From: Salinigranum rubrum
Lineage (GTDB): Archaea; Halobacteriota; Halobacteria; Halobacteriales; Haloferacaceae
DNA length: 64,000 nt
Assembly (NCBI RefSeq): GCF_002906575.1
Contig: NZ_CP026309.1
Coordinates: 620,001-684,000, forward strand
Reading direction: 5' to 3'
A program made the position numbers and the translations under genes. Position 1 is the stretch's first letter. The number at the start of each line of letters is the position of its first letter. Below, one piece after another: positions 9,043 through 16,902 of this stretch. The notes beneath the pieces were generated by a model that was given only the letters and a program-made list of their open reading frames with translations, made no database searches and was not told where the DNA came from.

Positions 9043-9755
9043 GACGCTCCACCGATGCTCGGGCGGAACGCGAGCAGGAGGACGCTCCCGACGAAGACGG
9101 CGGTCGAGAGGTCCACCGACAGTGCCGAGAGCGCGGCGACGACGCCCGCCCCGCCGACGAGGCCGGCCGAGAGCGACCCCGCGATGGGAAGCGTACAGCT
9201 CAGACAGGAGCCGAGGCCGAGCACACCCGAGACGGCGGCTCCAGCGAGGTCACAGAGGGCGGCGTAGACGAGGTACGCCAGCGCGAGGTAGCCGATGACG
9301 CGGAACGGGACGAGGTTGACCGTGAAGCCCGCACCGGCGTAGCCGACGCGCGGGCCCCACCCGGGGACGGTCATCGTCACCTGGAGGCCGTGGACGTGCG
9401 CGTGGGCGTGACTGTGGCCGTGGTGGCCTGCCGTGCCGAGGAGACCGGCGAGGTCGACGCTCACGAGCCCCGCGAGCCCCGCGAGGACGAGGAAGTAGAG
9501 CCCCGCGAGGATGCCCGCGACGGTCTGTGCCCGGCGGCTCGTGGCCCGCGGAGTGACGTGGACGACGCCCACGACGCCGACGTTGATCCAGACGAACGGG
9601 TAGAGCAGGTACCGAACCGACTCCACGCCGGTGTTCGAGAGCAGCAGGTAGCCGACGAGGCCGGCCGCCTCGACGGTGACCAACAGCGTGAGCCACCACA
9701 GTTCGGGCCGCTGGAGCCACCGACTTTCGAGCGAGACGCGCGTCTGGTGTCGCAT
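9039..9755 (-). CDS. Six-to-seven-TM membrane protein with His-rich loop, 238 aa
   Basis: A hydrophobic protein with about six or seven membrane segments and a striking histidine-rich loop near residue 110 (HHGHSHAHAHVHG), a probable metal-binding site for copper or zinc. A Cys pair, GLGSCLSCTLP, lies within a glycine-rich segment near residue 182. The family looks conserved in haloarchaea but I cannot name a function. It sits between two other membrane-protein genes, overlapping the downstream one by four bases. A role in metal delivery to an oxidase or halocyanin would fit the His and Cys motifs but is unproven. Confidence 0.8.
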   Translation of the reverse strand: MRHQTRVSLESRWLQRPELWWLTLLVTVEAAGLVGYLLLSNTGVESVRYLLYPFVWINVGVVGVVHVTPRATSRRAQTVAGILAGLYFLVLAGLAGLVSVDLAGLLGTAGHHGHSHAHAHVHGLQVTMTVPGWGPRVGYAGAGFTVNLVPFRVIGYLALAYLVYAALCDLAGAAVSGVLGLGSCLSCTLPIAGSLSAGLVGGAGVVAALSALSVDLSTAVFVGSVLLLAFRPSIGGAS

Positions 9756-9765
9756 CGGCGGCGGC

Positions 9766-10125
9766 TCAGATCATCCCCATGAGCTTCGCCACGAGGACCA
9801 GGATGAACGCCAGCCCGAGAACCCACGACCCGAGCGCGGCGGCGGCAGCGTTGCCGAGGCCGCGACCCCGTGCGGCGATGAACGTCCCGAAGAAGAGGTA
9901 GCCGACGGCCACCAGTCCCCCCGCGACCAGGAGGACGATACCCCCCAACTGGACGGCGGATTCGGAGACGCCCCCGCCGACGAACGCGATGGTCGCTCCG
10001 CCGAAGACGGCGATCGCCGCGACGAACGCGAGAATCCACACCGTCGGGTTCTCGGCCAGTTCGATCAGTCCGGAGCGGCCGTCCTTCGCGGTCCCCCGAG
10101 CGGTGCGGGCGTGTACTGTCGCCAC
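9766..10125 (-). CDS. Small membrane protein, 119 aa
   Basis: After a charged N-terminus of about 25 residues there are three or four hydrophobic segments (VWILAFVAAIAVFGGATIAF, LGGIVLLVAGGLVAVGYLFF, LGSWVLGLAFILVLVAKL). The GTG at 10125 is the only reasonable start, and it places the first 61 bases inside the 46-residue gene upstream. Ten bases separate its stop from the next gene. Function unknown; part of the five-gene minus-strand membrane set. Confidence 0.72.
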   Translation of the reverse strand: MATVHARTARGTAKDGRSGLIELAENPTVWILAFVAAIAVFGGATIAFVGGGVSESAVQLGGIVLLVAGGLVAVGYLFFGTFIAARGRGLGNAAAAALGSWVLGLAFILVLVAKLMGMI

Positions 10126-10205
10126 CCGCGGCCGCTCAGGAAGACTACCGTCGCGACGAGCACCACTCCAGTCAGGACGCTGAGAAGGAACATCGATTGA
10201 GCCAT
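10065..10205 (-). CDS. Single-TM miniprotein, 46 aa, overlapping the next gene
   Basis: The ATG at 10205 opens a 46-codon frame beginning MAQSMFLLSVLTGVVLVATV, one clean membrane helix followed by a basic cytoplasmic tail ending at the TGA at 10065. It overlaps the start of the following membrane-protein gene by 61 bases in another frame. Its helix-plus-tail layout is like small subunits of terminal-oxidase clusters. It would be the first gene of the operon, just downstream of an AT-rich promoter region. Confidence 0.5.
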   Translation of the reverse strand: MAQSMFLLSVLTGVVLVATVVFLSGRGWRQYTPAPLGGPRRTAAPD

Positions 10206-10637
10206 GTGAACAGTCCTCTATGACGATTGATTATCCTATAGCGGAACATAAATCGTTCGGCGAGCGCGCCCGGGACGGCACCTGTTCGGTCCCCTGTTTC
10301 CCGGGTGGTCCCCGAACGCAGGCCGAGACGCTTCGGCCGTGGTGGTCGAAGCATCTCGATCTGTATTAGATATAATTATTTGAACACACTGTATCTTGCC
10401 GCACGCCTAATTTGATATACTATATGTCTATTTTGAATTTATCTTGGGAACAAACCAGATATATCCAATGTTCTTGTTATTTATATACATATACAATAGA
10501 ATCCTGTCTGAGGACAACTCGGCATAGTTCAATTAATTCTATCGAAATATTACCCGCCGACCAACTTCGCCGACATCCCATTACGATAGTACTGTCGTAA
10601 CGCCACGACCAAACGCGGATTCGCAGAATGAGAACGA
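10206..10637. other. AT-rich intergenic region
   Basis: About 430 bases, of which 10360-10600 is far richer in A+T than anything around it. Runs such as TATATACATATACAATAG break the genome's usual composition. It holds the promoter of the membrane-protein operon at its left end. No convincing gene was seen: the one 62-residue open frame on the plus strand has no motif and unusual composition. It may be a remnant of a mobile element or an insertion hotspot. Confidence 0.5.
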
Positions 10638-11453
10638 TCAGATGAAGTCGGGCAGTTCCTCTTCGGACTCGGCCATGTTGATGTTGACCTCGATGACGTT
10701 GGCGGTGTTCGTCACCGTCTCGACGAGGCGTTGCTGGTACGACTCCTCGCTCATCCGGTTGACCGGCCCGGAGACGCTGATGGAGCCGAGCACCGTCCCG
10801 TGGCGGTCGAGGACCGGCGCTCCGATGGCCTGCAGCCCTTCGATTTCTTCCTCGTCGTTGTACGCGTAGCCGCGCTCGCGCACCCGTTCGAGTTCTGTGA
10901 ACAGTTCCTCGGGGTCGGTGATGGTGTTCTTGGTCTTCTTGACGAGCCCGTACCGGTCGATTATCTCCTCGACGCGCTCTCGGGGCAGATGCGCCAGGAT
11001 GGACTTACCCGTCGCCGAGAAGTGGAGGTAGTCCGGCCGCTGGAGCTTGCTCGTCTGGTACGTGCTGCCGACGGCCTTCGCGCCCTTCACCTTGTAGAGG
11101 TTGACGTTGAGACCGTGTTGCTCCGTCGAGAGGTGCGCGTACTCCTCGGTCTCTTCGGCGAGTTGTTCGATCTCCGGCTTCGCGATGGTGTAGAGGACGT
11201 TCTGGTTCCGGACGTACTCTCCCAGGAGGAGGAACTGCAGCGAGAGCTTGTACGTGGTCCCCTCCTTCACCACGAGTTTGTTCTCGCGCAACGTGGTGAG
11301 GTAGTTGTAGACGACGCTCTTCGAGGTGTCCAGTTCCGCCGCCAACTCGGTCACCCCGGCGCCGTCGAGCTCTTCGAGTGCTCGGACCACGTCCATCGCG
11401 CGCGAGACCGTCTTCAGGGTCCGCGGCGAACGGGCGGTCGGTCGGTCGGTCAT
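10638..11453 (-). CDS. IclR-family transcription regulator, 271 aa
   Basis: The N-terminal winged helix-turn-helix covers about residues 15-80 (VTELAAELDTSKSVVYNYL). The C-terminal IclR effector domain has the signature run HFSATGKSILAHLP and the distal GSISVSGPVNR motif. IclR proteins bind a small carboxylate or aromatic effector and repress or activate adjacent catabolic genes. It lies upstream of and on the same strand as nothing obvious, but next to the amidohydrolase and ABC importer genes, which it probably controls. It is clearly related to the second IclR in this window at 46961. Effector unknown. Confidence 0.94.
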   Translation of the reverse strand: MTDRPTARSPRTLKTVSRAMDVVRALEELDGAGVTELAAELDTSKSVVYNYLTTLRENKLVVKEGTTYKLSLQFLLLGEYVRNQNVLYTIAKPEIEQLAEETEEYAHLSTEQHGLNVNLYKVKGAKAVGSTYQTSKLQRPDYLHFSATGKSILAHLPRERVEEIIDRYGLVKKTKNTITDPEELFTELERVRERGYAYNDEEEIEGLQAIGAPVLDRHGTVLGSISVSGPVNRMSEESYQQRLVETVTNTANVIEVNINMAESEEELPDFI

Positions 11454-11759
11454 ACCCTACGTTTCGGGCTCTGTGTGTTAGCTGTTTGTATTTGCGACAT
11501 TCCGAGCTATCCGCGAGCGTCCTGCTCTCTCCCCGCTCGCACCGCTTCAGAGGTGTACCCCTGAATGCTCCGGCCAACAGCCCGTGTCTCGCCCGTTCCC
11601 GTGTTCTCATTTGGTGCCTACCCGTCTCGTCCGTAACTCCGGACGCGTCCGCACGTGTGGCATTCTCGTCGGTTCGTTGCACCGGCCGTCGGGTCGATCA
11701 CCGGCTCACGTCGGCCGAGAGCGCCCGAACCGACGGGGTTAGAGAAATGAGAACGCCGG
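11454..11759. other. IclR upstream region
   Basis: About 300 bases containing the promoter of the IclR gene and the 3' end of the amidohydrolase transcript. No gene was recognised; open frames on both strands are low-complexity. Confidence 0.4.
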
Positions 11760-13010
11760 TCACTCGGTCGCGAGACGCGCCAGCGCGCCGGCGAGGACGG
11801 CCGTCGCGTTGGCACAGTCCGCCCAGTCAGTCCACTCGCGTGGGTTGTGCGAGATGCCGTCGCGCGACGGCGCGAACAGGAGGGCGGCGTCGGTCACCCC
11901 CGCGATGTGCATCGTGTCGTGCGCCGCCCCCGAGTGCAGGTCCATCGTCTCGACGCCGGCGGCGACGCCCGCGTCGTGCAGCGCCGCCCGACAGCGTTCG
12001 CTCATCGGGACGGGTTCGCGGTCCCACGGTCGTTCGAGTCTGTAGTCGACCGGGCGCTCCGCGGCGATGCGTTCGAGGCTCTTGCGCGCCCGGGAGACGA
12101 TGGCCTCCATCGAGCGGTACTCCACGTCGCGGACGTCGAGGGTCAGTTCCGTCCGCCCGGCGATGACGTTCGGCGCGTTCGGGTGGACGACCCCTTTGCC
12201 GACCGTTCCGACGGCCGTCTCGGACTCCTTCGTCGCCCACTCGGTGGCCGCCGACTCGACGTCGAGGACGAACTCGCTGGCCGCGGCGAACGCGTCCGAC
12301 CGGTCCGTCATCGACGTCGCGCCGGCGTGGTTGGCCTCCCCGACGACTTCCACGGTGCAGCGCGTGAGCCCGGTGATGGTCGTCACGACGCCGGCCGAGA
12401 CGCCCGCCGACTCGAGTCGTTCGCTCTGTTCGACGTGCAGTTCCAGCCACGCGTCCCACTCGCTCGCGTCGACGCGGCCCTCGCCGTCGAAGCCGATGTC
12501 TTCGAGCGCCGCCCCCAGGCTGATGCCGTCGTCGTCCTCGACGGCGAGCGCCTCGCTGACGTCGAGTTCCCCCGAGGCGACCGCCGACCCGAGGAGGCCG
12601 CCGTCGAAGCGCTGTCCCTCCTCCTCGGTGAGCGAGACGACTTCGACGGGACGGTCGGGTTCGACGCCGGCGTCCTGCATCGCCCGGACCGCTTCGAGGG
12701 CGGCGTACACGCCGAGCGGACCGTCGAAGATGCCGCCCTCCGGGACGGAGTCGAGGTGGCTTCCGGCGGCGACCGGTGCCTTCGACGGGTCGGCGCTGTC
12801 GGGACACCACCGGCCGACGATGTTGCCGACCCCGTCGACGCGAACCGAGAGTCCCGCGTCGCGGAGGCGGTCGCAGAACCGCTCGCGGGCCCGTCGGTCC
12901 GCGTCGGTCCCGGTCAGGACGGTCCGGCCGTGACCCGCCGGGACGTCCAGCGCGCCGAAGGCCGCGTTGGACAGGACGTCCTCGCGCAGTCGTTGCTGTT
13001 GGACCTGCAT
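11760..13010 (-). CDS. M20-family N-carbamoyl/N-acyl amino acid amidohydrolase, 416 aa
   Basis: A two-metal amidohydrolase of the hydantoinase/carbamoylase (AllC/HyuC-like) branch of M20. It cleaves N-carbamoyl or related amide groups from amino or ureido acids in the cytoplasm. Metal-ligand motifs are all present: GSHLDS, FDGPLG, TEEEGQRF, ELHVEQ and the late HDTMHIAG; the dimerisation insertion lies between about residues 210 and 325. The ATG at 13010 (MQVQQQRL) is favoured over an in-frame extension to 13097, because a TATA-like GTATATG at 13038-13044 sits at promoter distance. It is divergent from the ABC importer operon, which probably brings in its substrate. Exact substrate unknown. 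Confidence 0.93.
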   Translation of the reverse strand: MQVQQQRLREDVLSNAAFGALDVPAGHGRTVLTGTDADRRARERFCDRLRDAGLSVRVDGVGNIVGRWCPDSADPSKAPVAAGSHLDSVPEGGIFDGPLGVYAALEAVRAMQDAGVEPDRPVEVVSLTEEEGQRFDGGLLGSAVASGELDVSEALAVEDDDGISLGAALEDIGFDGEGRVDASEWDAWLELHVEQSERLESAGVSAGVVTTITGLTRCTVEVVGEANHAGATSMTDRSDAFAAASEFVLDVESAATEWATKESETAVGTVGKGVVHPNAPNVIAGRTELTLDVRDVEYRSMEAIVSRARKSLERIAAERPVDYRLERPWDREPVPMSERCRAALHDAGVAAGVETMDLHSGAAHDTMHIAGVTDAALLFAPSRDGISHNPREWTDWADCANATAVLAGALARLATE

Positions 13011-13310
13011 GGTCGATAGCTGTGTGATTCGCCACCGAGTATATGACTGTTTCCCAATCCGCCGAATCCGGGCGTTGCGCGCGTGTACGATGGACAATTC
13101 GAACCTACATTAACGATGTTGAAGAACCCAAGCGAACGTCCGCTCTCCTCCTTCGAACGAAGCGACGAACCGGGTTAGAGTGAATGATTACACACAAAAA
13201 CGAGGAATCAACCCAAATTCGCCCGGCAATCGTGACAATACACCCGTGACTGCGCGGTTCTCGTCGGGAGTAATCAAAAGTATTATTAGCGGGTACCGGA
13301 ACAACGAACT
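13011..13310. promoter_or_regulatory. Divergent promoter region, amidohydrolase / ABC importer
   Basis: This 300-base space serves both strands. For the importer, TATTATTA at 13281-13288 ends 22 bp before the ATG at 13311, giving an essentially leaderless mRNA. For the amidohydrolase, GTATATG at 13038-13044 plays the same role on the minus strand. The middle is AT-richer than the surroundings and is the likely place for IclR binding. No gene seen. Confidence 0.55.
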
Positions 13311-14962
13311 ATGTCCCAAGATGGCAGTGGCGCCGACGCCAGTCACAGCGACGGCCGTCGGCTCGACAGACGGCAGTTCCTCGCGGCAGCGGCCGCCTCG
13401 GGCGTCCCGGTCGCGCTAGCCGGGTGCGCCGGCGGTTCGAACGAGAGCTCCGGCTCGTCGTCCGGCGGTTCGGGCGGCTCCGGTGGGTCGAGTTCGTCGA
13501 CCGAGGGCGGCTCCTCGGGCGGGTCGGCCAGCACGGGCGGGACGCTCCAGTGGGGTGGCGCGGTTCCCGTCCAGTCGCTCGATCCGCACATCGAGAGCGC
13601 TGCGGCCTCCCAGCGCGTCCTGGAGAACATCGTCGAGGAACTGGTCCAGCTCCAGCCCGACTACTCGCTGGAACCGCACCTCGCGGAGACGCTGGAGCAG
13701 TCCGACGACAACACGACGCTGACGATGAAGCTCCGGGAGGGCGTGACGTTCCACAACGGCGAGGAGATGACCTCCGCGGACGTGCTCGCCTCGTACGAAC
13801 GGGTCGCCAACGGCGAGTACCTCGCCAGCGGCTTCTTCGAGTTCGTCGATTCGATGGAAGCACCCGACGACTACACGTTCGTGGTCAACCTCTCCCAGCC
13901 GTTCGCGCCGTTCGTCGCCCGGATGGCCACGTCGGAACTGGCCGTCCTCCCGGAGGAACAGGCCGCACAGGACCAGATCGAAGAGCCCATCGGCACGGGT
14001 CCGTTCCAGTTCGACTCTCGCGAGATCGAGACGTCGTTCACGATGACGAGGTTCGACGACTACTGGGGCGAGCCCGCGAAGCTCGACCGGGTCGTGAAAA
14101 GCGAGATCACCGATCCCTCGGTCCGCCTGCAGTCGTTCCGCGCCGGCGAGTACGACTTCATCAACGGCATCCCCCGAAGGACGTCCAGTCGGTCCAGAAC
14201 GACCCCTCGATTCGGTTCGAGAAGCAGTTCCCGAAGGCGCTCATCTACCTCGGGCTGAACTGCGACAAGGCCCCGTTCGACAACAAGGACGCCCGCCTCG
14301 CGCTCGACTACGCCATCGACAAGGAGGCGGTCGCCGAGGCGGCGCTGTACGGGACGGGCCGGACCACCGCGACCCCCGCCGCGCCGGGCAGTCCGTGGGT
14401 CAACGAGGACGTCCAGCCGCGGCCGCGGGACCCCGACAAGGTACAGGAGCACCTCGACGCCGCGGGGCTGTCGGACGGCTTCGAGGTCTCGTTTAAGATC
14501 CCGCAGTCGTACCCGACGCAGGTCCAGGGCGCGAAGGTCATCGCGGACCAGGCCTCCGACATGGGTATCTCGATGAACATCCAGCAGATCACGTGGAGTT
14601 CGTGGCTCTCGGACGTCTACTCGAACCAGAACTTCGAGGCGACCACCTCGTCGTACCTCGCGCTCTGGTACCCCGACGTCTCCTTCTACAAGTTCCTCCA
14701 CCCCGACGGGGCGTTCTTCTTCACGGGCTGGACGAACGACGAGTACAACGGGCTCGTCGAGGAGGCCCGCACCATCTACGACGAGGCCGAGCGCGCACAG
14801 CGGTACAAGCGCGCGACCGAGATTCTCCACGAGGAGCGCGCCGGCCACCTGTTCCTCTGGTGGCAGCCGAACCTCTACGGCTCGGTCCCCGAGTACCAGG
14901 GCGACATGGGCTCGCCGGACGGGTCGACGCTCCGCTTCGCCGACAACTACTTCGAAGGATAA
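13311..14962 (+). pseudogene. ABC importer substrate-binding lipoprotein (dipeptide/nickel family 5), frameshifted
   Basis: The N-terminus has a Tat motif (RRLDRRQFL), a hydrophobic stretch and a lipobox (LAGC), then a Gly/Ser linker, so it would be exported folded and anchored outside. The body matches family 5 solute-binding proteins (SLDPHIES, TLTMKLREGVTFHNGEEMT, GTGPFQFDS, and later YLGLNCDKAPFDN). At 14171-14175 a run of five C breaks the frame. Adding one C joins INGIP to PKDVQSVQ and gives a complete protein of about 550 residues with no other damage. Either the assembly lacks a base or the gene is freshly inactivated. It leads the operon with two permeases and a double ATPase. Confidence 0.88.
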
Positions 14963-14983
14963 GCTCTCACCTCACTCACCACC

Positions 14984-15943
14984 ATGTCGATGTACAACTA
15001 CCTGGTGAAGCGACTCGGGTTCATGGCGATCACGCTCTTTTTCGTGACGCTCATCACCTTCGTCGTGACCACCATCCTCCCGGGCGACGTGGCGCTTCTC
15101 ATCCTCGGACCGAACGCGTCGGAGTCGTCCATCCAGGCGCTCCAGGCACAACTCGGGCTCGACCGGCCGCTGTACGTCCAGTACGTCGACTGGGTCGTCG
15201 GCCTCGTCCAGGGGAGCATGGGGCAGTCGCTCCGTTTCGGCGACCCGGTCGTGATGCTCATCGCGGAGAAACTGCCGCGCTCGCTCCTCTTGGCGACCGC
15301 GTCGACGTTCGTCGCCGTCGTCCTCGCCGTTCCGCTCGGCATCATCGCCGCGGTGAAGAAGAACGAACTCCCGGACCTCGGCGCCTCGCTGTTCGGCTTC
15401 GTCGGCATCTCCATCCCCATCTTCCTGTGGGGGCTGGTGTTCATCCTCGTCTTTGCGGTGTGGGCCGGGTGGTTCCCCACGGGCGGGTACGTCTCCCCGA
15501 GCGAGGACCCCGTCGGCACGCTGAAACACCTCGTCCTCCCCGCGACGTCGATGGGCTTCGCGCTCACCGCGTACATCATGCGGATGACCCGCTCGTCCAT
15601 GATCGAGGTCCTCTCCGAGGAGTACATCAACCTCGCCCGCGCGAAGGGGATGACCCAGCGCGTCGTCGTCCTCAAACACACGCTCCGAAACGCCATCATC
15701 CCGGTCATCACGGTCATCGCGTTCCAGTTCAGCTACGCGTTCGGTGGCGTGGTCGTCCTCGAAGAGGTGTTCTTCTGGCCGGGCATCGGCCGGCTGACGC
15801 TGACGGCCATCCAGTCCCGCGACATCCCCCTCCTGCAGGGGTGTATCATCGTCGTCGCGCTCATCTACATGGTGTCGAACCTCGCGGCCGACGTGCTGTA
15901 CGCGTACTTCGACCCGCGCATCCGGTACGGAGGTGGTGAGTGA
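14984..15943 (+). CDS. ABC importer permease, DppB/OppB type, 319 aa
   Basis: Inner permease subunit of a dipeptide/oligopeptide/nickel-class importer. Six membrane segments are visible, starting with the conserved N-terminal helix (YLVKRLGFMAITLFFVTLI). The ATPase-coupling (EAA) loop is EEYINLARAKGMTQRVVVLK. It lies 21 bp after the binding-protein gene and its stop overlaps the next start (TGATG), so the genes are translated together. Fully intact, in contrast to the binding-protein gene. Confidence 0.95.
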   Translation: MSMYNYLVKRLGFMAITLFFVTLITFVVTTILPGDVALLILGPNASESSIQALQAQLGLDRPLYVQYVDWVVGLVQGSMGQSLRFGDPVVMLIAEKLPRSLLLATASTFVAVVLAVPLGIIAAVKKNELPDLGASLFGFVGISIPIFLWGLVFILVFAVWAGWFPTGGYVSPSEDPVGTLKHLVLPATSMGFALTAYIMRMTRSSMIEVLSEEYINLARAKGMTQRVVVLKHTLRNAIIPVITVIAFQFSYAFGGVVVLEEVFFWPGIGRLTLTAIQSRDIPLLQGCIIVVALIYMVSNLAADVLYAYFDPRIRYGGGE

Positions 15944-16902
15944 TGCGGGAGGACCGGGAGCCACCGGTGCGGGAGCCGCGACCGGACGGCGGCGAGGTCA
16001 CCTCGGGGTCGCGCTTTACTCCCTCGGACGCGCAGAAGGAACGCTGGCGGCGCTCCCTCCGACGCTCGTGGGAGTTCCTTCGGCAGTTCCGCCACAACGC
16101 GAAGGCGAGCATCGGGCTGGCCATCGTGCTGGGACTGCTCTTCGTCGCCGCGTTCGCGCCCATCATCGCCCCGTACCCCGTCGATCAGACGAACATTCAG
16201 GACCGCTCGGAGGCACCCTCCGTCGAGCATCCGTTCGGGACCGACGACCTCGGCCGCGACCTGTTCAGCCGCGTCGTGATGGGGTCGCGCATCTCGCTGT
16301 ACGTCGGATTCGGCTCCATCACCGGCGCGCTCCTCGTCGGGACGATAATCGGGGTGGTGTCGGGCTACTACGGCGGCCTCGTCGACGAGGCGCTCATGCG
16401 GGTCATGGACGCGGCGATGTCGTTCCCGCCCATCCTGCTCGCGCTGACCGTCATGGTCGTGCTCGGCCCCGAACTGAACAACGTCATCCTCGCGCTGGCG
16501 TTCGTCTACACGCCGTACATCGCTCGCATCGGCCGGTCTGCCACCCTCTCGGAGCGCAACGAGGCGTACGTCGAAGCCTCGGTGGCGCGCGGGGAGACGA
16601 ACGGCCACATCATCTTCCGCGAGGTGCTGCCGAACTGCATGGCCCCGCTTCTGGTGCAGGGCTCGCTGAACATCGCCTTCGCGATGCTGGCGGAGGCCTC
16701 GCTGTCCTTCCTGGGGCTCGGTGCCCAGCCGCCGACGCCGTCGTGGGGGCTGATGATCAACACCGGCCGCGGGTTCATGCAGAGCGCGCCGTGGATGGTG
16801 CTCGCCCCCGGCGTCGCCATCGCGATCACCGTCATCGGCTTCAACCTGCTCGGTGACGGCCTCCGAGACATCCTCGACCCGAAGGTGGACGCGATAGAAT
16901 GA
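15943..16902 (+). CDS. ABC importer permease, DppC/OppC type, 319 aa
   Basis: The partner permease. It has a hydrophilic N-terminal region of about 50 residues, typical of the DppC family, then six membrane segments. FGTDDLGRDLFSRVVMGSR is the family hallmark after the first periplasmic loop, and ERNEAYVEASVARGE is the EAA coupling loop. The ATG at 15943 overlaps the preceding stop by one base; a GTG at 15940 is the alternative. Its stop overlaps the ATPase start in an ATGA. Confidence 0.95.
   Translation: MREDREPPVREPRPDGGEVTSGSRFTPSDAQKERWRRSLRRSWEFLRQFRHNAKASIGLAIVLGLLFVAAFAPIIAPYPVDQTNIQDRSEAPSVEHPFGTDDLGRDLFSRVVMGSRISLYVGFGSITGALLVGTIIGVVSGYYGGLVDEALMRVMDAAMSFPPILLALTVMVVLGPELNNVILALAFVYTPYIARIGRSATLSERNEAYVEASVARGETNGHIIFREVLPNCMAPLLVQGSLNIAFAMLAEASLSFLGLGAQPPTPSWGLMINTGRGFMQSAPWMVLAPGVAIAITVIGFNLLGDGLRDILDPKVDAIE

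Noticed and set aside
7441-9267. Long plus-strand open frame antisense to two membrane-protein genes
   Set aside because: It is Glu/Arg/Asp-rich without any domain and mirrors the minus-strand membrane proteins; high GC removes stop codons on the opposite strand.
10412-10600. 62-residue open frame in the AT-rich block
   Set aside because: No motif, odd composition, no promoter and no neighbour context; probably a chance frame in AT-rich DNA.
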